16,704 nt of DNA from CAMYJH01 sp041589735 (GCA_041589735.1 JBFHVA010000061.1:1-16704); one strand, 5' to 3'; numbered from the stretch's first letter, positions 6,950 through 14,919 are shown. A program made the numbers and translations. Notes: generated from the sequence alone by a model not told the origin.

Positions 6950-7105
6950 CTACCGGTTCACAATGATCAAAATTCCAGCTGCGATGGCGAGGACTGCCAT
7001 TACAGTGCTTAACCCGGAGAAGCTCAGATTGAGTAGCGGCACTGCCCCGGTCAAAATCAGCCAGACAGCCAGCAGCAACATGCCAACGTTTTTTGTCAGT
7101 CTCAT
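6950..7105 (-). CDS. Small two-helix membrane protein, 51 residues
   Basis: The minus strand encodes MRLTKNVGMLLLAVWLILTG and then 31 more residues ending in LIIVNR, closed by TAG at 6950-6952. Two hydrophobic segments (about 7-24 and 33-49) are separated by PLLNLSFSGLS. The layout (basic start, MLLLAVWLILTG, PLLNL, AVLAIAAGIL) matches a small conserved hypothetical inner-membrane family I recall from proteobacteria; no function is known to me. GAGAG lies about 8 bases before the ATG. The family-like pattern and strict two-helix hydropathy make it more than a chance frame. It lies between repeat copies C/D and E. Confidence 0.7.
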   Translation of the reverse strand: MRLTKNVGMLLLAVWLILTGAVPLLNLSFSGLSTVMAVLAIAAGILIIVNR

Positions 7106-7183
7106 AAGCAGACTCTCTTGAATCGGTCCCTAGCTAATATTAGACGACGCGACCAACGAGGTATGCGACAAAATTTAAAACTT

Positions 7184-7240
7184 AAGGGGGATTAGAGCCG
7201 AAGTGTTATGGGGGGTCTCAATTCACTTCGGTGCTGAATC
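7184..7240. repeat. Intergenic repeat copy E, long imperfect palindrome
   Basis: The plus strand at 7184-7207 reads AAGGGG, then GATTAGAGCCGAAGTGTT, the same core as copies A and B with a small insertion. It is followed by its own inverted partner: GATTAGAGCCGAAGTG (7190-7205) mirrors the minus-strand GATTCAGCACCGAAGTG (7224-7240), including perfect 8-bp arms CCGAAGTG/CACTTCGG around an 18-nt loop. It lies between the SnoaL-like stop and the 51-residue peptide gene. It has no T-run, so termination is unlikely. Confidence 0.58.
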
Positions 7241-7248
7241 TTCTTCTC

Positions 7249-7638
7249 CTACATGGCCGGGCGGTTCTTGCGGTAGGAGTTCTTGATTGAGATTTTGCCG
7301 TTACGGAAGGTAAAGATGTCACATCCGGTCACTTCCACGCGTTTCCCGTCGGCGCGTGTTCCGGAAAAGACCCATTCGGAGACGCCCCGGTCGCCGCAAA
7401 TGAAATGGCGCGCGTTGCTCCACTTTGCATCGGGCAGGGCTTCCCAGGCCTTGGCAAACCCGGCTCTAACTGCTCGAGAACCCTGGTATCGCGCCCCGCA
7501 AACGTCATCTCCTGCCGATGCTTCAAATACGCAATCGTCAGTCATAAACGACATGAGATCATCCACGTCGTGACGATTCCAGGCGTCCGCGAATGCCTGC
7601 AGAAATTCGACCGTGACTTCAGAGGACTGTTTTTTCAT
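7249..7638 (-). CDS. SnoaL-like / NTF2-fold protein
   Basis: A 129-residue single-domain protein of the NTF2-like/SnoaL superfamily. The N-terminal helix pattern FLQAFADAWNRHDVDDLMSFMTDDCVFEAS is characteristic, followed by YQGSRAVRAGFAKAWEALPDAKW and the C-terminal strand run VTGCDIFTFRNGKISIKNSYRK. Family members include polyketide cyclases, ketosteroid isomerases and many uncharacterised proteins. Conserved polar pocket positions (D24, D35) are present but do not define a substrate. GGAG lies about 10 bases upstream of the ATG. It is on the same strand as ilvD but 95 bp downstream of it. A T-run at about 7703-7708 after a weak stem could end the ilvD transcript, so co-transcription is uncertain. 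Confidence 0.82.
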   Translation of the reverse strand: MKKQSSEVTVEFLQAFADAWNRHDVDDLMSFMTDDCVFEASAGDDVCGARYQGSRAVRAGFAKAWEALPDAKWSNARHFICGDRGVSEWVFSGTRADGKRVEVTGCDIFTFRNGKISIKNSYRKNRPAM

Positions 7639-7733
7639 TGTCGGTCATCTCCGGAACCAGTCTCATGAGTGCTGACAAGTTTCTTTACAATAGGAACTGA
7701 AAAAAGACCTTCCCGATTCGCGAGCCAAGCAGC

Positions 7734-9413
7734 TTACTCGTCGGTGACGCATCCTTCCGACGCGTTCTTCACCGTCTTGATGTAGCGGTAGAGCGTGCCG
7801 CGTTTTTCCTTATACGGCGGCATCGTCCAGGCCTTGCGGCGCTTTTCCATTTCTGCGTCGGAGACGTTGACGGAAATCGAATTGGTCTCCGCGTCGATGG
7901 TGATCACATCGCCGTTCTTGACCAGGCCGATGGGCCCGCCCTCCTGGGCTTCGGGCACCACGTGGCCGATGATGAAGCCGTGGGATCCGCCGGAGAAACG
8001 TCCGTCGGTGATCAGCGCCACGTCCTTGCCAAGACCTGCACCCATGATGGCGGAGGTAGGGGTAAGCATCTCCGGCATGCCGGGGCCGCCCTTTGGTCCT
8101 TCGTAGCGAATCACCAGCACTTGGCCTTTCTTGATCTTGTTATCCTCCAGTGCCTTCAGCATCGCCTCTTCCGAATCGAAGACGTTGGCGGGGCCGCTGA
8201 ATTTGAGTCCCTCCTTGCCGGTGATCTTGGCCACCGCACCGCCGGGGGCGAAGTTGCCTTTGAGAATTCGGATATGCCCGCTGGGCTTGATGGGATTCTC
8301 AATGGGGTGGATCACATCCTGACCTTCGGAGAGTCCCGGCACGTCCGCGAGATTCTCAGCTAGAGTCTTGCCGGTGACGGTGAGGCAGTCGCCCTTCAAA
8401 AAACCTTTTTCCAGCAGATACTTCATCACCGCCGGCACGCCGCCCACGTTGTGTACGTCTTCCATCACGTATTTACCGGAAGGCTTCAAGTCGGCGATGA
8501 AAGGGACCCTGTCACTGACGGCCTGGAAGTCGTCGATGGTGAGCTCGACATCCACCGATCGCGCCATGGCGATGAGGTGCAGCACCGCGTTGGTGGAGCC
8601 ACCCAGCGCCATGACGATGACCATGGCGTTCTCGAACGCATCGCGGGTCATGATGTCGCGCGGTTTGATGTCGTTTTCCATCAGGTTTCGGATTGCCTTG
8701 CCGGCGGCGATGCATTCTTCCAGCTTTTTCGGATCGGTAGCCGGCGTGGACGAGCTGTAGGGCAGCGACATGCCCATGGCCTCGATGGCCGAGGCCATGG
8801 TGTTGGCCGTGTACATTCCGCCGCAGGCACCGGGACCGGGGCAGGCGTGGTGCACGATGTCGCTGCGCTTTGCTTCATCGATCTTGCCGGCGATAAACTC
8901 ACCGTAGCTCTGGAAAGCGGAAACGATGTCAATGGTATCGCCGTCGGATTTGCCGGGGCGAATGGTTCCGCCGTAAATCATTAGCGCCGGTCGGTTCATG
9001 CGCCCCATGGCCATCAGGCAGCCGGGCATGTTCTTGTCGCAGCCGGGGATGGAGATGTTGGCGTCGTACCACTGGCCGCGGGTGATGGTCTCGATGGAGT
9101 CAGCGATGAGATCGCGCGACTGAAGCGAGAAGCTCATGCCCTCGGTACCCATGGACATGCCGTCGGAAACACCAATGGTGTTGAAGCGCATGCCCTTCAA
9201 GCCCGCCGCTTCGACGCCCTCTTTCACCTTGGCGGCGAGATCCAGCAGATGCATATTGCAGTTGTTGCCTTCGTACCAGACGCTGGCGATGCCCACCTGG
9301 GCCTTGTTCAGGTCCTCGTCGGTAAATCCGGTGGCAAAGAGCTGCGCCTGAGACGCGCCCTGGGATTTGGGCTGGGTAATTCTGGAGCTGAATCGGTTGA
9401 GCTGGCCGGCCAT
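7734..9413 (-). CDS. ilvD: Dihydroxy-acid dehydratase
   Basis: A 559-residue IlvD/Edd-family enzyme that dehydrates 2,3-dihydroxy-isovalerate and 2,3-dihydroxy-3-methylvalerate to the 2-keto acid precursors of valine, leucine and isoleucine. Iron-sulfur cysteines are C52 (NNCNMHL), C124 (PGCDKNMPG) and C196 (GPGACGGMYTANTM). The active-site loop TDGRFSGGSHGF, with its likely catalytic serine, is near the C-terminus. Length and motifs fit the shorter branch of the family rather than the roughly 616-residue E. coli protein. MAGQLNRF is chosen as start because GGAGG (9419-9423) lies five bases upstream; the frame is open for 27 further codons without a better site. IlvD rather than Edd is favoured by the overall pattern (EGNNCNMHLLDLA, SMGTEGM). 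No other ilv gene is in the window. Confidence 0.96.
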   Translation of the reverse strand: MAGQLNRFSSRITQPKSQGASQAQLFATGFTDEDLNKAQVGIASVWYEGNNCNMHLLDLAAKVKEGVEAAGLKGMRFNTIGVSDGMSMGTEGMSFSLQSRDLIADSIETITRGQWYDANISIPGCDKNMPGCLMAMGRMNRPALMIYGGTIRPGKSDGDTIDIVSAFQSYGEFIAGKIDEAKRSDIVHHACPGPGACGGMYTANTMASAIEAMGMSLPYSSSTPATDPKKLEECIAAGKAIRNLMENDIKPRDIMTRDAFENAMVIVMALGGSTNAVLHLIAMARSVDVELTIDDFQAVSDRVPFIADLKPSGKYVMEDVHNVGGVPAVMKYLLEKGFLKGDCLTVTGKTLAENLADVPGLSEGQDVIHPIENPIKPSGHIRILKGNFAPGGAVAKITGKEGLKFSGPANVFDSEEAMLKALEDNKIKKGQVLVIRYEGPKGGPGMPEMLTPTSAIMGAGLGKDVALITDGRFSGGSHGFIIGHVVPEAQEGGPIGLVKNGDVITIDAETNSISVNVSDAEMEKRRKAWTMPPYKEKRGTLYRYIKTVKNASEGCVTDE

Positions 9414-9565
9414 CTTTGCCTCCGCGATGGATCGATTATCGTTGCGGGAAACCTGCAATTTAGAGGCTGAGTCCAGAAAAGGCCAGACCGTCACAGGGCG
9501 CGGCGATCACGCGTTTCAATCCGCACACGGCGCTTGCCGCGGCTACCAGCCATGGCCAGAATTCG

Positions 9566-10003
9566 ATGATGAGCGCAGCCGAAGTATTTACCGGTGAATG
9601 TCTTTGCGGCGCCGTGCGCTTCGAGGTGACGCCGCCTACCCGCTGGTGTCTGCACTGCCACTGCACCCTGTGCCGAAAGGCCCACGGCGCGCCTTTCGTC
9701 ACCTGGTTCGGCATCGGCAGAGAGCAGCTTCGCATCACCCGGGGAGAAACGGATTTACGCTGGCGAAACTCGTCTGATCACGGCCGGCGCGCATTTTGCG
9801 GTCGTTGCGGCACCCAGCTTTTTTTCGTATCCAGCCGCTGGCCCGGCCAAATCGATATTGTCCGCGCCCTGGTAGAGGGACCCATCGACCGCGCGCCGTC
9901 GGCGCACGTGCACGTTTCCGGCAAAGTTGACTGGCTGGAGATCGAAGACGGCCTGGATCGTTACCCCGAGGAATTCCAGTCCGGCTCGACAAAACCGGCC
10001 TGA
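9566..10003 (+). CDS. GFA-family zinc protein, second copy
   Basis: A 145-residue protein with the complete GFA cysteine set: C12/C14 in ECLCGAVRF, C31/C33/C36 in CHCTLCRK, and C78/C81 in FCGRCGTQLFF. The C-terminal half (IDIVRALVEGP, HVHVSGKVDWLEI, GLDRYP) follows the family layout. Function is unproven for this subgroup. Two adjacent ATGs begin the frame (9566 and 9569) and neither has a strong ribosome site. It is divergent from ilvD, with 152 bp between them, and 201 bp ahead of the polyamine genes, so it is probably its own unit. It is clearly diverged from the copy at 1655-2071, so it is not a recent duplicate. Confidence 0.87.
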   Translation: MMSAAEVFTGECLCGAVRFEVTPPTRWCLHCHCTLCRKAHGAPFVTWFGIGREQLRITRGETDLRWRNSSDHGRRAFCGRCGTQLFFVSSRWPGQIDIVRALVEGPIDRAPSAHVHVSGKVDWLEIEDGLDRYPEEFQSGSTKPA

Positions 10004-10204
10004 AAATAAGCTCCAGCCGACCTCCGAATTCCATTAGGCCAGTGGAAATTCCCCGGCCGGCGCGTTATCTTTTTGTTTTTAGCGGATAAATGAGGACCGT
10101 TTGACTACCCGCCGCGCACAGCGCGCAACCACCGCCGTCTGCCTGAGGCCGCACCCGGCCGGTCGTCCAAACGTCGATTTCCAACCTTTTTCTGAGATGC
10201 TTTT

Positions 10205-10987
10205 ATGAGCCCGCGTAGGCCCGTTATCGGCATTCCTGCCTGCCGCAAATTCATTCCCCCCCACCCGTTCCACGCCGTGGGGGAGAAGTACGTCACCGCC
10301 ATCAATGTAGCCGCGGGCGGCTTGCCTATGCTCATTCCCGCGCTCGGCGAAGGCCTCGATTTCGACACGGTGCTCGAGTCCGTGGACGGATTGATGCTGA
10401 CCGGCAGTCCCTCCAACGTGGAGCCGAGCCGCTACGGAGGTCCGCATATCCCTGACGTTCTCCACGATCCCCACCGGGACGCGACCACGCTGCCGTTGAT
10501 TAAGCGCGCGGTGGAGCGCGGGGTTCCGGTGCTCGCCATCTGCCGTGGTTTCCAGGAGATGAACGTCGCTTTCGGCGGCACGCTGCACCAGAAAGTCCAG
10601 GAGGTGCCGGGCTTCAACGACCACCGTGAGGACAACTCGCTGCCGCTGGAGAAGCAATACGAAGCCGTGCACAAGGTGACGCTCACTCAGGGTGGTGTAC
10701 TGGAGAAACTGGTGGGCGCGTCAGAACTGCAGGTCAACTCGCTGCACTCCCAGGGCATCGACCGTCTCGGCAACGGTTTGAGTATTGAAGCCATCGCCGA
10801 CGACGGTCTGGTGGAAGCGTACAGCGTCGATGACGCCGATGCCTTTGCACTCGCGGTGCAATGGCATCCGGAATGGCGGGTGATGGAAAATCCGATTTCA
10901 AAAAAATTATTCGAGGCCTTCGGCGATGCCTGCCGTAGCCGCGCAAAAGGATCGTCGAGTCATGACCTCGATCACGCAGTGGTGTAA
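10205..10987 (+). CDS. puuD: Gamma-glutamyl-gamma-aminobutyrate hydrolase family protein
   Basis: A 260-residue class I glutamine-amidotransferase-fold hydrolase, the PuuD/SpuA type that releases glutamate from gamma-glutamylated products such as gamma-glutamyl-GABA. The catalytic triad is visible: nucleophile C113 in AICRGFQEMN, and H221 and E223 in WHPEW. Other family marks are VIGIPACR at the start, EKYVTAINVAAGG, LTGSPSNVEPSRYGG and VNSLHSQGIDRLG. The length matches E. coli PuuD (about 254). The ribosome site is weak (GAG about 9 bases before ATG). It is the first gene of the polyamine locus and its last 26 bases overlap the start of the puuA-type ligase, which suggests translational coupling. 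In P. aeruginosa the equivalent is spuA. Confidence 0.93.
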   Translation: MSPRRPVIGIPACRKFIPPHPFHAVGEKYVTAINVAAGGLPMLIPALGEGLDFDTVLESVDGLMLTGSPSNVEPSRYGGPHIPDVLHDPHRDATTLPLIKRAVERGVPVLAICRGFQEMNVAFGGTLHQKVQEVPGFNDHREDNSLPLEKQYEAVHKVTLTQGGVLEKLVGASELQVNSLHSQGIDRLGNGLSIEAIADDGLVEAYSVDDADAFALAVQWHPEWRVMENPISKKLFEAFGDACRSRAKGSSSHDLDHAVV

Positions 10988-12296
10988 AGACCGAAACATC
11001 TCGGAAGTCGAAGCGCTGATGCCGGACATGGCCGGCGTCGCGCGCGGCAAGATCATGCCGGCAAGCAAGTATTGCCGCGAGGAAGGCATGCGCCTGCCCG
11101 AGGCTCTGATCCTGCAGACCATCACCGGCGACTATCCCTTCGATCAGAGTGCAGTGCATCCTGCCGACATCGACATGGTGCTCAAAGGTGACGCCACTAC
11201 GATACGGAAGGTGCCCTGGGCACGGGAGCCCACGGCACAGGTGATCCACGACTGCTTTTACGCCGACGGCAAGCCGGTCGACACGGCACCGCGTTACGTT
11301 TTGAGACGAATGCTCGAGCTTTACGCCGAACAGGGCTGGGTACCGGTGGTTGCACCGGAGCTCGAGTTCAATCTGGTCAAGCCCAACACCGATCCCGATT
11401 ATCCCCTGGAACCGCCCATTGGCCGTTCGGGCCGGGCAGAAACCGGTCGCCAGTCCTACGGCATCGACGCGCTGGCGGAGTTCGAGCCGCTGATCGAGGA
11501 CGTTTACGCTTTTTGCGAAGCACAGGAGATCGAGCTCGATACGCTGATCCATGAGTCCGGGGCGGCGCAGATGGAGATCAACCTCCAGCACGGCGATGCC
11601 CTCGAGCTTGCCGATCAGGCGTTTCTGTTCAAGCGCACCGTTCGCGAGGTCGCGCTGCGCCACAGTATGTATGCCACCTTCATGGCCAAGCCGATGGCGA
11701 GAGAACCGGGAAACGCCATGCACATCCACCAGAGCGTGCTGGACAAGTCAAGCGGCAAGAATGTTTTCGCAGACGGCAGCGGCAAGCTCACCGAGCTTTT
11801 TCATTCGCACATCGCCGGATTGCAGACCTACCTTCCGGCAGCGATGCCTTTCTTCGCCCCCAACGTCAATTCCTACCGCCGCATTACCAAGTTCATGGCC
11901 GCGCCGATCAACGTTCAGTGGGGCTACGACAATCGCACCGCAGGACTTCGGGTGCCGGTTTCCGAGCCTGAAAATATGCGCCTGGAGAATCGGGTTGCCG
12001 GCGCAGATTCGAATCCCTATCTCGCCATCGCGGCATCGCTGGCCTGCGGTTATCTGGGCATGATGCAGAACCTGAAGCCGACGGAACCGCTGGAAGGCAG
12101 CGCGTATGAACTTCCCTTCGACCTGCCGCGGAGCCTGGAGGAAGCGCTCATTAACTTACGCGAATGTGAGCCGCTTATCGAGGTTTTGGGCAAGCGATTC
12201 GTCACTGCCTACAACGCGGTCAAGGAAACCGAATTCTTGAGCTTCCTGCGGGTGATTACCTCCTGGGAACGGGAGCACCTGCTGCTAAACGTTTGA
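10962..12296 (+). CDS. puuA: Gamma-glutamylputrescine synthetase (glutamate-polyamine ligase)
   Basis: A 444-residue glutamine-synthetase-fold ligase of the PuuA/SpuI/Pau type, which joins glutamate to a polyamine using ATP. Metal and ATP residues include PELEF (E133, E135), QMEINL (E205) and HIHQS (H254, H256), plus the arginine-bearing NRTAGLRVP and ENRVAGADSNPYL motifs. The N-terminal MPDMAGVARGKIMP (about 20-33) is characteristic of the polyamine branch rather than true GlnA, and no adenylylation-site region of GlnA is seen. The start at 10962 (MTSITQW) is preferred because the family begins here; an ATG at 10926 would add 12 residues and a longer overlap with puuD. Putrescine specificity is inferred from context, and another polyamine is possible. 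Confidence 0.92.
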   Translation: MTSITQWCKDRNISEVEALMPDMAGVARGKIMPASKYCREEGMRLPEALILQTITGDYPFDQSAVHPADIDMVLKGDATTIRKVPWAREPTAQVIHDCFYADGKPVDTAPRYVLRRMLELYAEQGWVPVVAPELEFNLVKPNTDPDYPLEPPIGRSGRAETGRQSYGIDALAEFEPLIEDVYAFCEAQEIELDTLIHESGAAQMEINLQHGDALELADQAFLFKRTVREVALRHSMYATFMAKPMAREPGNAMHIHQSVLDKSSGKNVFADGSGKLTELFHSHIAGLQTYLPAAMPFFAPNVNSYRRITKFMAAPINVQWGYDNRTAGLRVPVSEPENMRLENRVAGADSNPYLAIAASLACGYLGMMQNLKPTEPLEGSAYELPFDLPRSLEEALINLRECEPLIEVLGKRFVTAYNAVKETEFLSFLRVITSWEREHLLLNV

Positions 12297-12396
12297 ATCC
12301 GACAAGGCCAGCGGCGTTTGCGCGTTTATTGCCGCGTCAATTCGTCGTTAACTGCGCGATCCTCCAAAGCGCGCATCGCAAACCGCGAGGATAAAG

Positions 12397-13767
12397 ATGG
12401 AACACCGTAAGACCGCCGAAGTCGCGGAGCTTCACGCGTTCTTGAACCAGCACCCGGAAACCACCCACCTGGATGCCTTCGTTATTGATCTATGCGGCAA
12501 CGCTATCGGCAAACGCCTGCCGCGCTCACAGATGGAAAAGCTGTACACCACGGGAACGCCGGTGTGCGCCGCGATGCAGCTGGTCGATGTGCTGGGCAAC
12601 ACCGCAGATCCCATGGGTCACGGTTTTTCAGACGGCGACCCGGATGCCTTCGCCGTCCCCGTGAGCGGAATGCTGGCGCCGGTGCCCTGGATGGGTCCGG
12701 CTCGGGCCCAAGTGCTGTGCGAGTACCAAAGCGCCAAAGACCGCGCGCCATTGTGGTACGAGCCCCGCCGGGTGCTCAAGCAGGTGACGGCGCGTTTCAG
12801 CGAGCTCGGAATCAAGCCCGTGGTCGCAGTGGAGCTCGAGTTTTATTTAATCGAAGCCGCGCGTGACGGCTCGGTTTTCCCCAGGGTCGCGGCGTCGCCG
12901 CGAACGCGAACGTCCGAATCCCAGGGAAAGGTTCTCTCCTTGGCGAAGCTCGACGAGTTCGATGGCGTCCTGTCCGCCATAGAGCGGGCCTGCAAAGCGC
13001 AACGCATTCCGAGCACGACGATGATCAGCGAGTACGGCGCCGGCCAGTTCGAGCTCAACCTCGAGCACCTAGACGATCCGGTGCGCGCGGCCGACGACGG
13101 CGCGCTGCTGCGGCGCGTGGTGCAGGGTGTGGCCCGAGCGCAAGGCATGGACGCGACCTTCATGTCCAAGCCGTTTGCGGATCAGTCCGGGAGCGGTTTG
13201 CACATTCACCTGAGCCTTGAAGACGACGCGGGAACAAACCTGTTCGACCCCGCGGCAAAGAACGGGGACGCCACCTTGGGCCACGCGGTCGCCGGCTTGC
13301 AGGCCACGATGGCGGAAGCGATGTCCATCTTCGCCCCCAACATCAACGTTTACCGCCGCTTCAAACCCGATCAGTTCGTGCCGGTAACCACCGACTGGGG
13401 AGAAAACAATCGCTCCGTCGCCTTTCGCCTGCCCGCCCACGACGGCGAAAGCCGGCGTCTGGAGCATCGGGTTGCAGGCGCAGAGGCCAATCCCTACCTG
13501 GTCATGGCCGCGGTGCTGGCAGGCGTCCATTACGGACTTGAAAACAAGCTGGACCCCGGCGCCAAGCACTCGGGAAACGCCGGCGCGGAGGTCGACGCCT
13601 CGCTGCCGTTGACGCCCTGGGATGCGATTCGCGCCGTCCAGAGCGCAAGAATTCTGCCGGAATACCTAGGCGCCGATTACCTGAAGATCTACGCCGAAGT
13701 GAAACAGGCGGAATTCGACGCCTTTATGGATGAGATCTTTCCTCGGGAGTTCGAGTGGTATCTTTAA
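12397..13767 (+). CDS. Second glutamine-synthetase-family ligase (SpuB/PuuA-like)
   Basis: A 456-residue paralogue of the preceding ligase, with the same fold but clearly diverged. It has FVIDLCGNAIGKRLP in place of the PDMAGVARGKIMP segment, VELEF (E146, E148), QFELNLEH, SGSGLHIHLS, NNRSVAFRLP and EHRVAGAEANPYL. Active-site residues are retained, so it should be an active glutamate-amine ligase. GAGG eight bases upstream supports the ATG. The 100-bp gap after puuA holds no terminator, so co-transcription with puuD-puuA is likely. P. aeruginosa has several such paralogues (SpuI, SpuB, PauA1-7) with differing preference for putrescine, cadaverine or spermidine. A different amine specificity from the first copy is the natural inference, but I cannot read it from sequence. 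Confidence 0.9.
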   Translation: MEHRKTAEVAELHAFLNQHPETTHLDAFVIDLCGNAIGKRLPRSQMEKLYTTGTPVCAAMQLVDVLGNTADPMGHGFSDGDPDAFAVPVSGMLAPVPWMGPARAQVLCEYQSAKDRAPLWYEPRRVLKQVTARFSELGIKPVVAVELEFYLIEAARDGSVFPRVAASPRTRTSESQGKVLSLAKLDEFDGVLSAIERACKAQRIPSTTMISEYGAGQFELNLEHLDDPVRAADDGALLRRVVQGVARAQGMDATFMSKPFADQSGSGLHIHLSLEDDAGTNLFDPAAKNGDATLGHAVAGLQATMAEAMSIFAPNINVYRRFKPDQFVPVTTDWGENNRSVAFRLPAHDGESRRLEHRVAGAEANPYLVMAAVLAGVHYGLENKLDPGAKHSGNAGAEVDASLPLTPWDAIRAVQSARILPEYLGADYLKIYAEVKQAEFDAFMDEIFPREFEWYL

Positions 13768-13796
13768 CAGGGCGCAGTATTTGCGGGAGTTTTCAT

Positions 13797-13825
13797 TTGT
13801 TATAGCGCCTTACCATCGATACAAT
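13797..13825 (+). promoter_or_regulatory. Sigma70-type promoter for the GntR gene
   Basis: TTGTTA (13797-13802) and TACAAT (13820-13825) are separated by exactly 17 bp; the -10 box matches the consensus at 5 of 6 positions and the -35 at 4 of 6. Initiation would fall near 13832, leaving a leader of about 50 bases before the ATG at 13883. It lies just after the stop codon of the second ligase, so the regulator may be expressed separately from it. Confidence 0.55.
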
Positions 13826-13882
13826 TTTTTCACCGCGCAATCGTTTCGATTCACTCCCGAACCAAGACTCGGTATCCAGACC

Positions 13883-14824
13883 ATGGAATCCTCAGCGACA
13901 AGCGCAAAAGAATCGCACTCGGAGCTTGCGCGCCGGATCATCGACTTCGCCAGATACCGAAATCTGGAAAAAGACAGTCATCTTGCCGAGCAATGGCTGG
14001 CCAACGAATTCGGAGTGTCGCGCTCTCTGATTCGATCCGCCCTTCAACTGCTTGCAAACCACGGCATCGTCAACGCGAGACGAGGACGGGGGTTTTTTCT
14101 CGCCTTTTCAGCCAACGAGCCCGACGCGCATCTTATCGAGGTCCCGCCGACTCAGGAGGAGCAGCTTTATGCGGAAATAACGCGGGATTGTTTTTCCCGG
14201 CGCCTGAGCGAGCAAGTCACGGTGACACAGCTAATGAGGAATTACGGCGCGAGCCGCGCGATGATAGCGAAGGTGTTAGGTCGGTTGAATAATGAGGGGC
14301 TGATCGATCGCGGCCCTGGCTCCCGATGGACCTTCAGACCCTCGCTTAATACACCCGACACTTACGAAGAAAGTTATCACTTCCGTCTGCTGATTGAACC
14401 TGCAGCCATTTGCGAGCCGAGCTTCAGCATCGACCGGCCGCTGTTTCAGCAGGTTCGCAGGGCCCACGAGCATCTCATCAACGGCGCCGTGTACACGCTG
14501 GATCTCGGACGATTGTTCGAAATCGATGCGCGCTTTCATGAAATCGTCGGCGCCTGCTCGGGCAACCGCTTTCTCGCCGAAGTCATACGGCAACAGAATC
14601 TCATTCGCCGCTTGAGCGAATACGCCTGCTACGACGACCGCGATCGGATTTACCAATCCTGTCTCGAGCATTTGCAGATAATGGACGCCATTGAGGGTGG
14701 CGATCGGGAACATGCGGCAAAACTTATGCATGACCACATCGCCCTTTCCCGGGATGTGCGCCCGGCGTTTGCCGATGATCCCGTGCGGCAGAACCGGCGC
14801 GCCGCAGGCGGGAAGCCTGGGTAG
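13883..14824 (+). CDS. GntR/FCD family regulator with two apparent winged-helix domains
   Basis: A 313-residue transcriptional regulator. Residues about 13-75 form a GntR-type winged helix (LAEQWLANEFGVSRSLIRSA, then GIVNARRGRGFFL). Residues about 92-152 look like a second one (VTQLMRNYGASRAMIAKVLG, then EGLIDRGPGSRWTF). Residues about 163-290 are an FCD ligand-binding domain with the usual metal-ligand pattern D215/H219 (EIDARFHE), H263 (LEHLQIMDAI) and H285 (HDHI). The ATG at 13883 is chosen because an upstream promoter at 13797-13825 excludes the longer frame and the added residues are low in domain content; its ribosome site is weak. Placed between the ligase and aminotransferase genes, it most likely controls polyamine catabolism, with a polyamine or acid product as effector. 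That role is inferred from position only. Confidence 0.85.
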   Translation: MESSATSAKESHSELARRIIDFARYRNLEKDSHLAEQWLANEFGVSRSLIRSALQLLANHGIVNARRGRGFFLAFSANEPDAHLIEVPPTQEEQLYAEITRDCFSRRLSEQVTVTQLMRNYGASRAMIAKVLGRLNNEGLIDRGPGSRWTFRPSLNTPDTYEESYHFRLLIEPAAICEPSFSIDRPLFQQVRRAHEHLINGAVYTLDLGRLFEIDARFHEIVGACSGNRFLAEVIRQQNLIRRLSEYACYDDRDRIYQSCLEHLQIMDAIEGGDREHAAKLMHDHIALSRDVRPAFADDPVRQNRRAAGGKPG

Positions 14825-14919
14825 ATCCCGTTCATGGTTCTTTTTTCGTAAAAAGTACCAAGCGTCTGTCGGCTTTGATATAGTTCGACGGTCTCTTAAT
14901 TTCTCGGAAGCCCCAATCC

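Noticed and set aside
7198..7231. Rho-independent terminator after the SnoaL-like gene
   Set aside because: The 8-bp CCGAAGTG/CACTTCGG stem is perfect, but no T-run follows on the minus strand and the sequence is explained by the repeat family (copy E).
5926..7240. Integron gene-cassette array with attC sites
   Set aside because: The one-gene-one-repeat layout invites this reading, and copy A contains CCCTAAC, close to an R box. However, the other copies lack paired RYYYAAC/GTTRRRY boxes, the 43-bp gap around copy A is too short for a typical attC, and no integrase is visible.
7690..7733. Terminator downstream of ilvD
   Set aside because: A T-run is present on the minus strand at about 7703-7708, but the preceding stem is only four pairs including a G-T, so it was not listed as a feature.
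10734..11729. 331-residue minus-strand frame
   Set aside because: It is the antisense of puuD and puuA, whose catalytic residues are all present on the plus strand. The frame has no recognisable domain.
14825..14919. Promoter before spuC (TTGATA at about 14875)
   Set aside because: The -35-like TTGATA is good, but the hexamers 15-17 bp downstream match the -10 consensus poorly, so the site is not supported.
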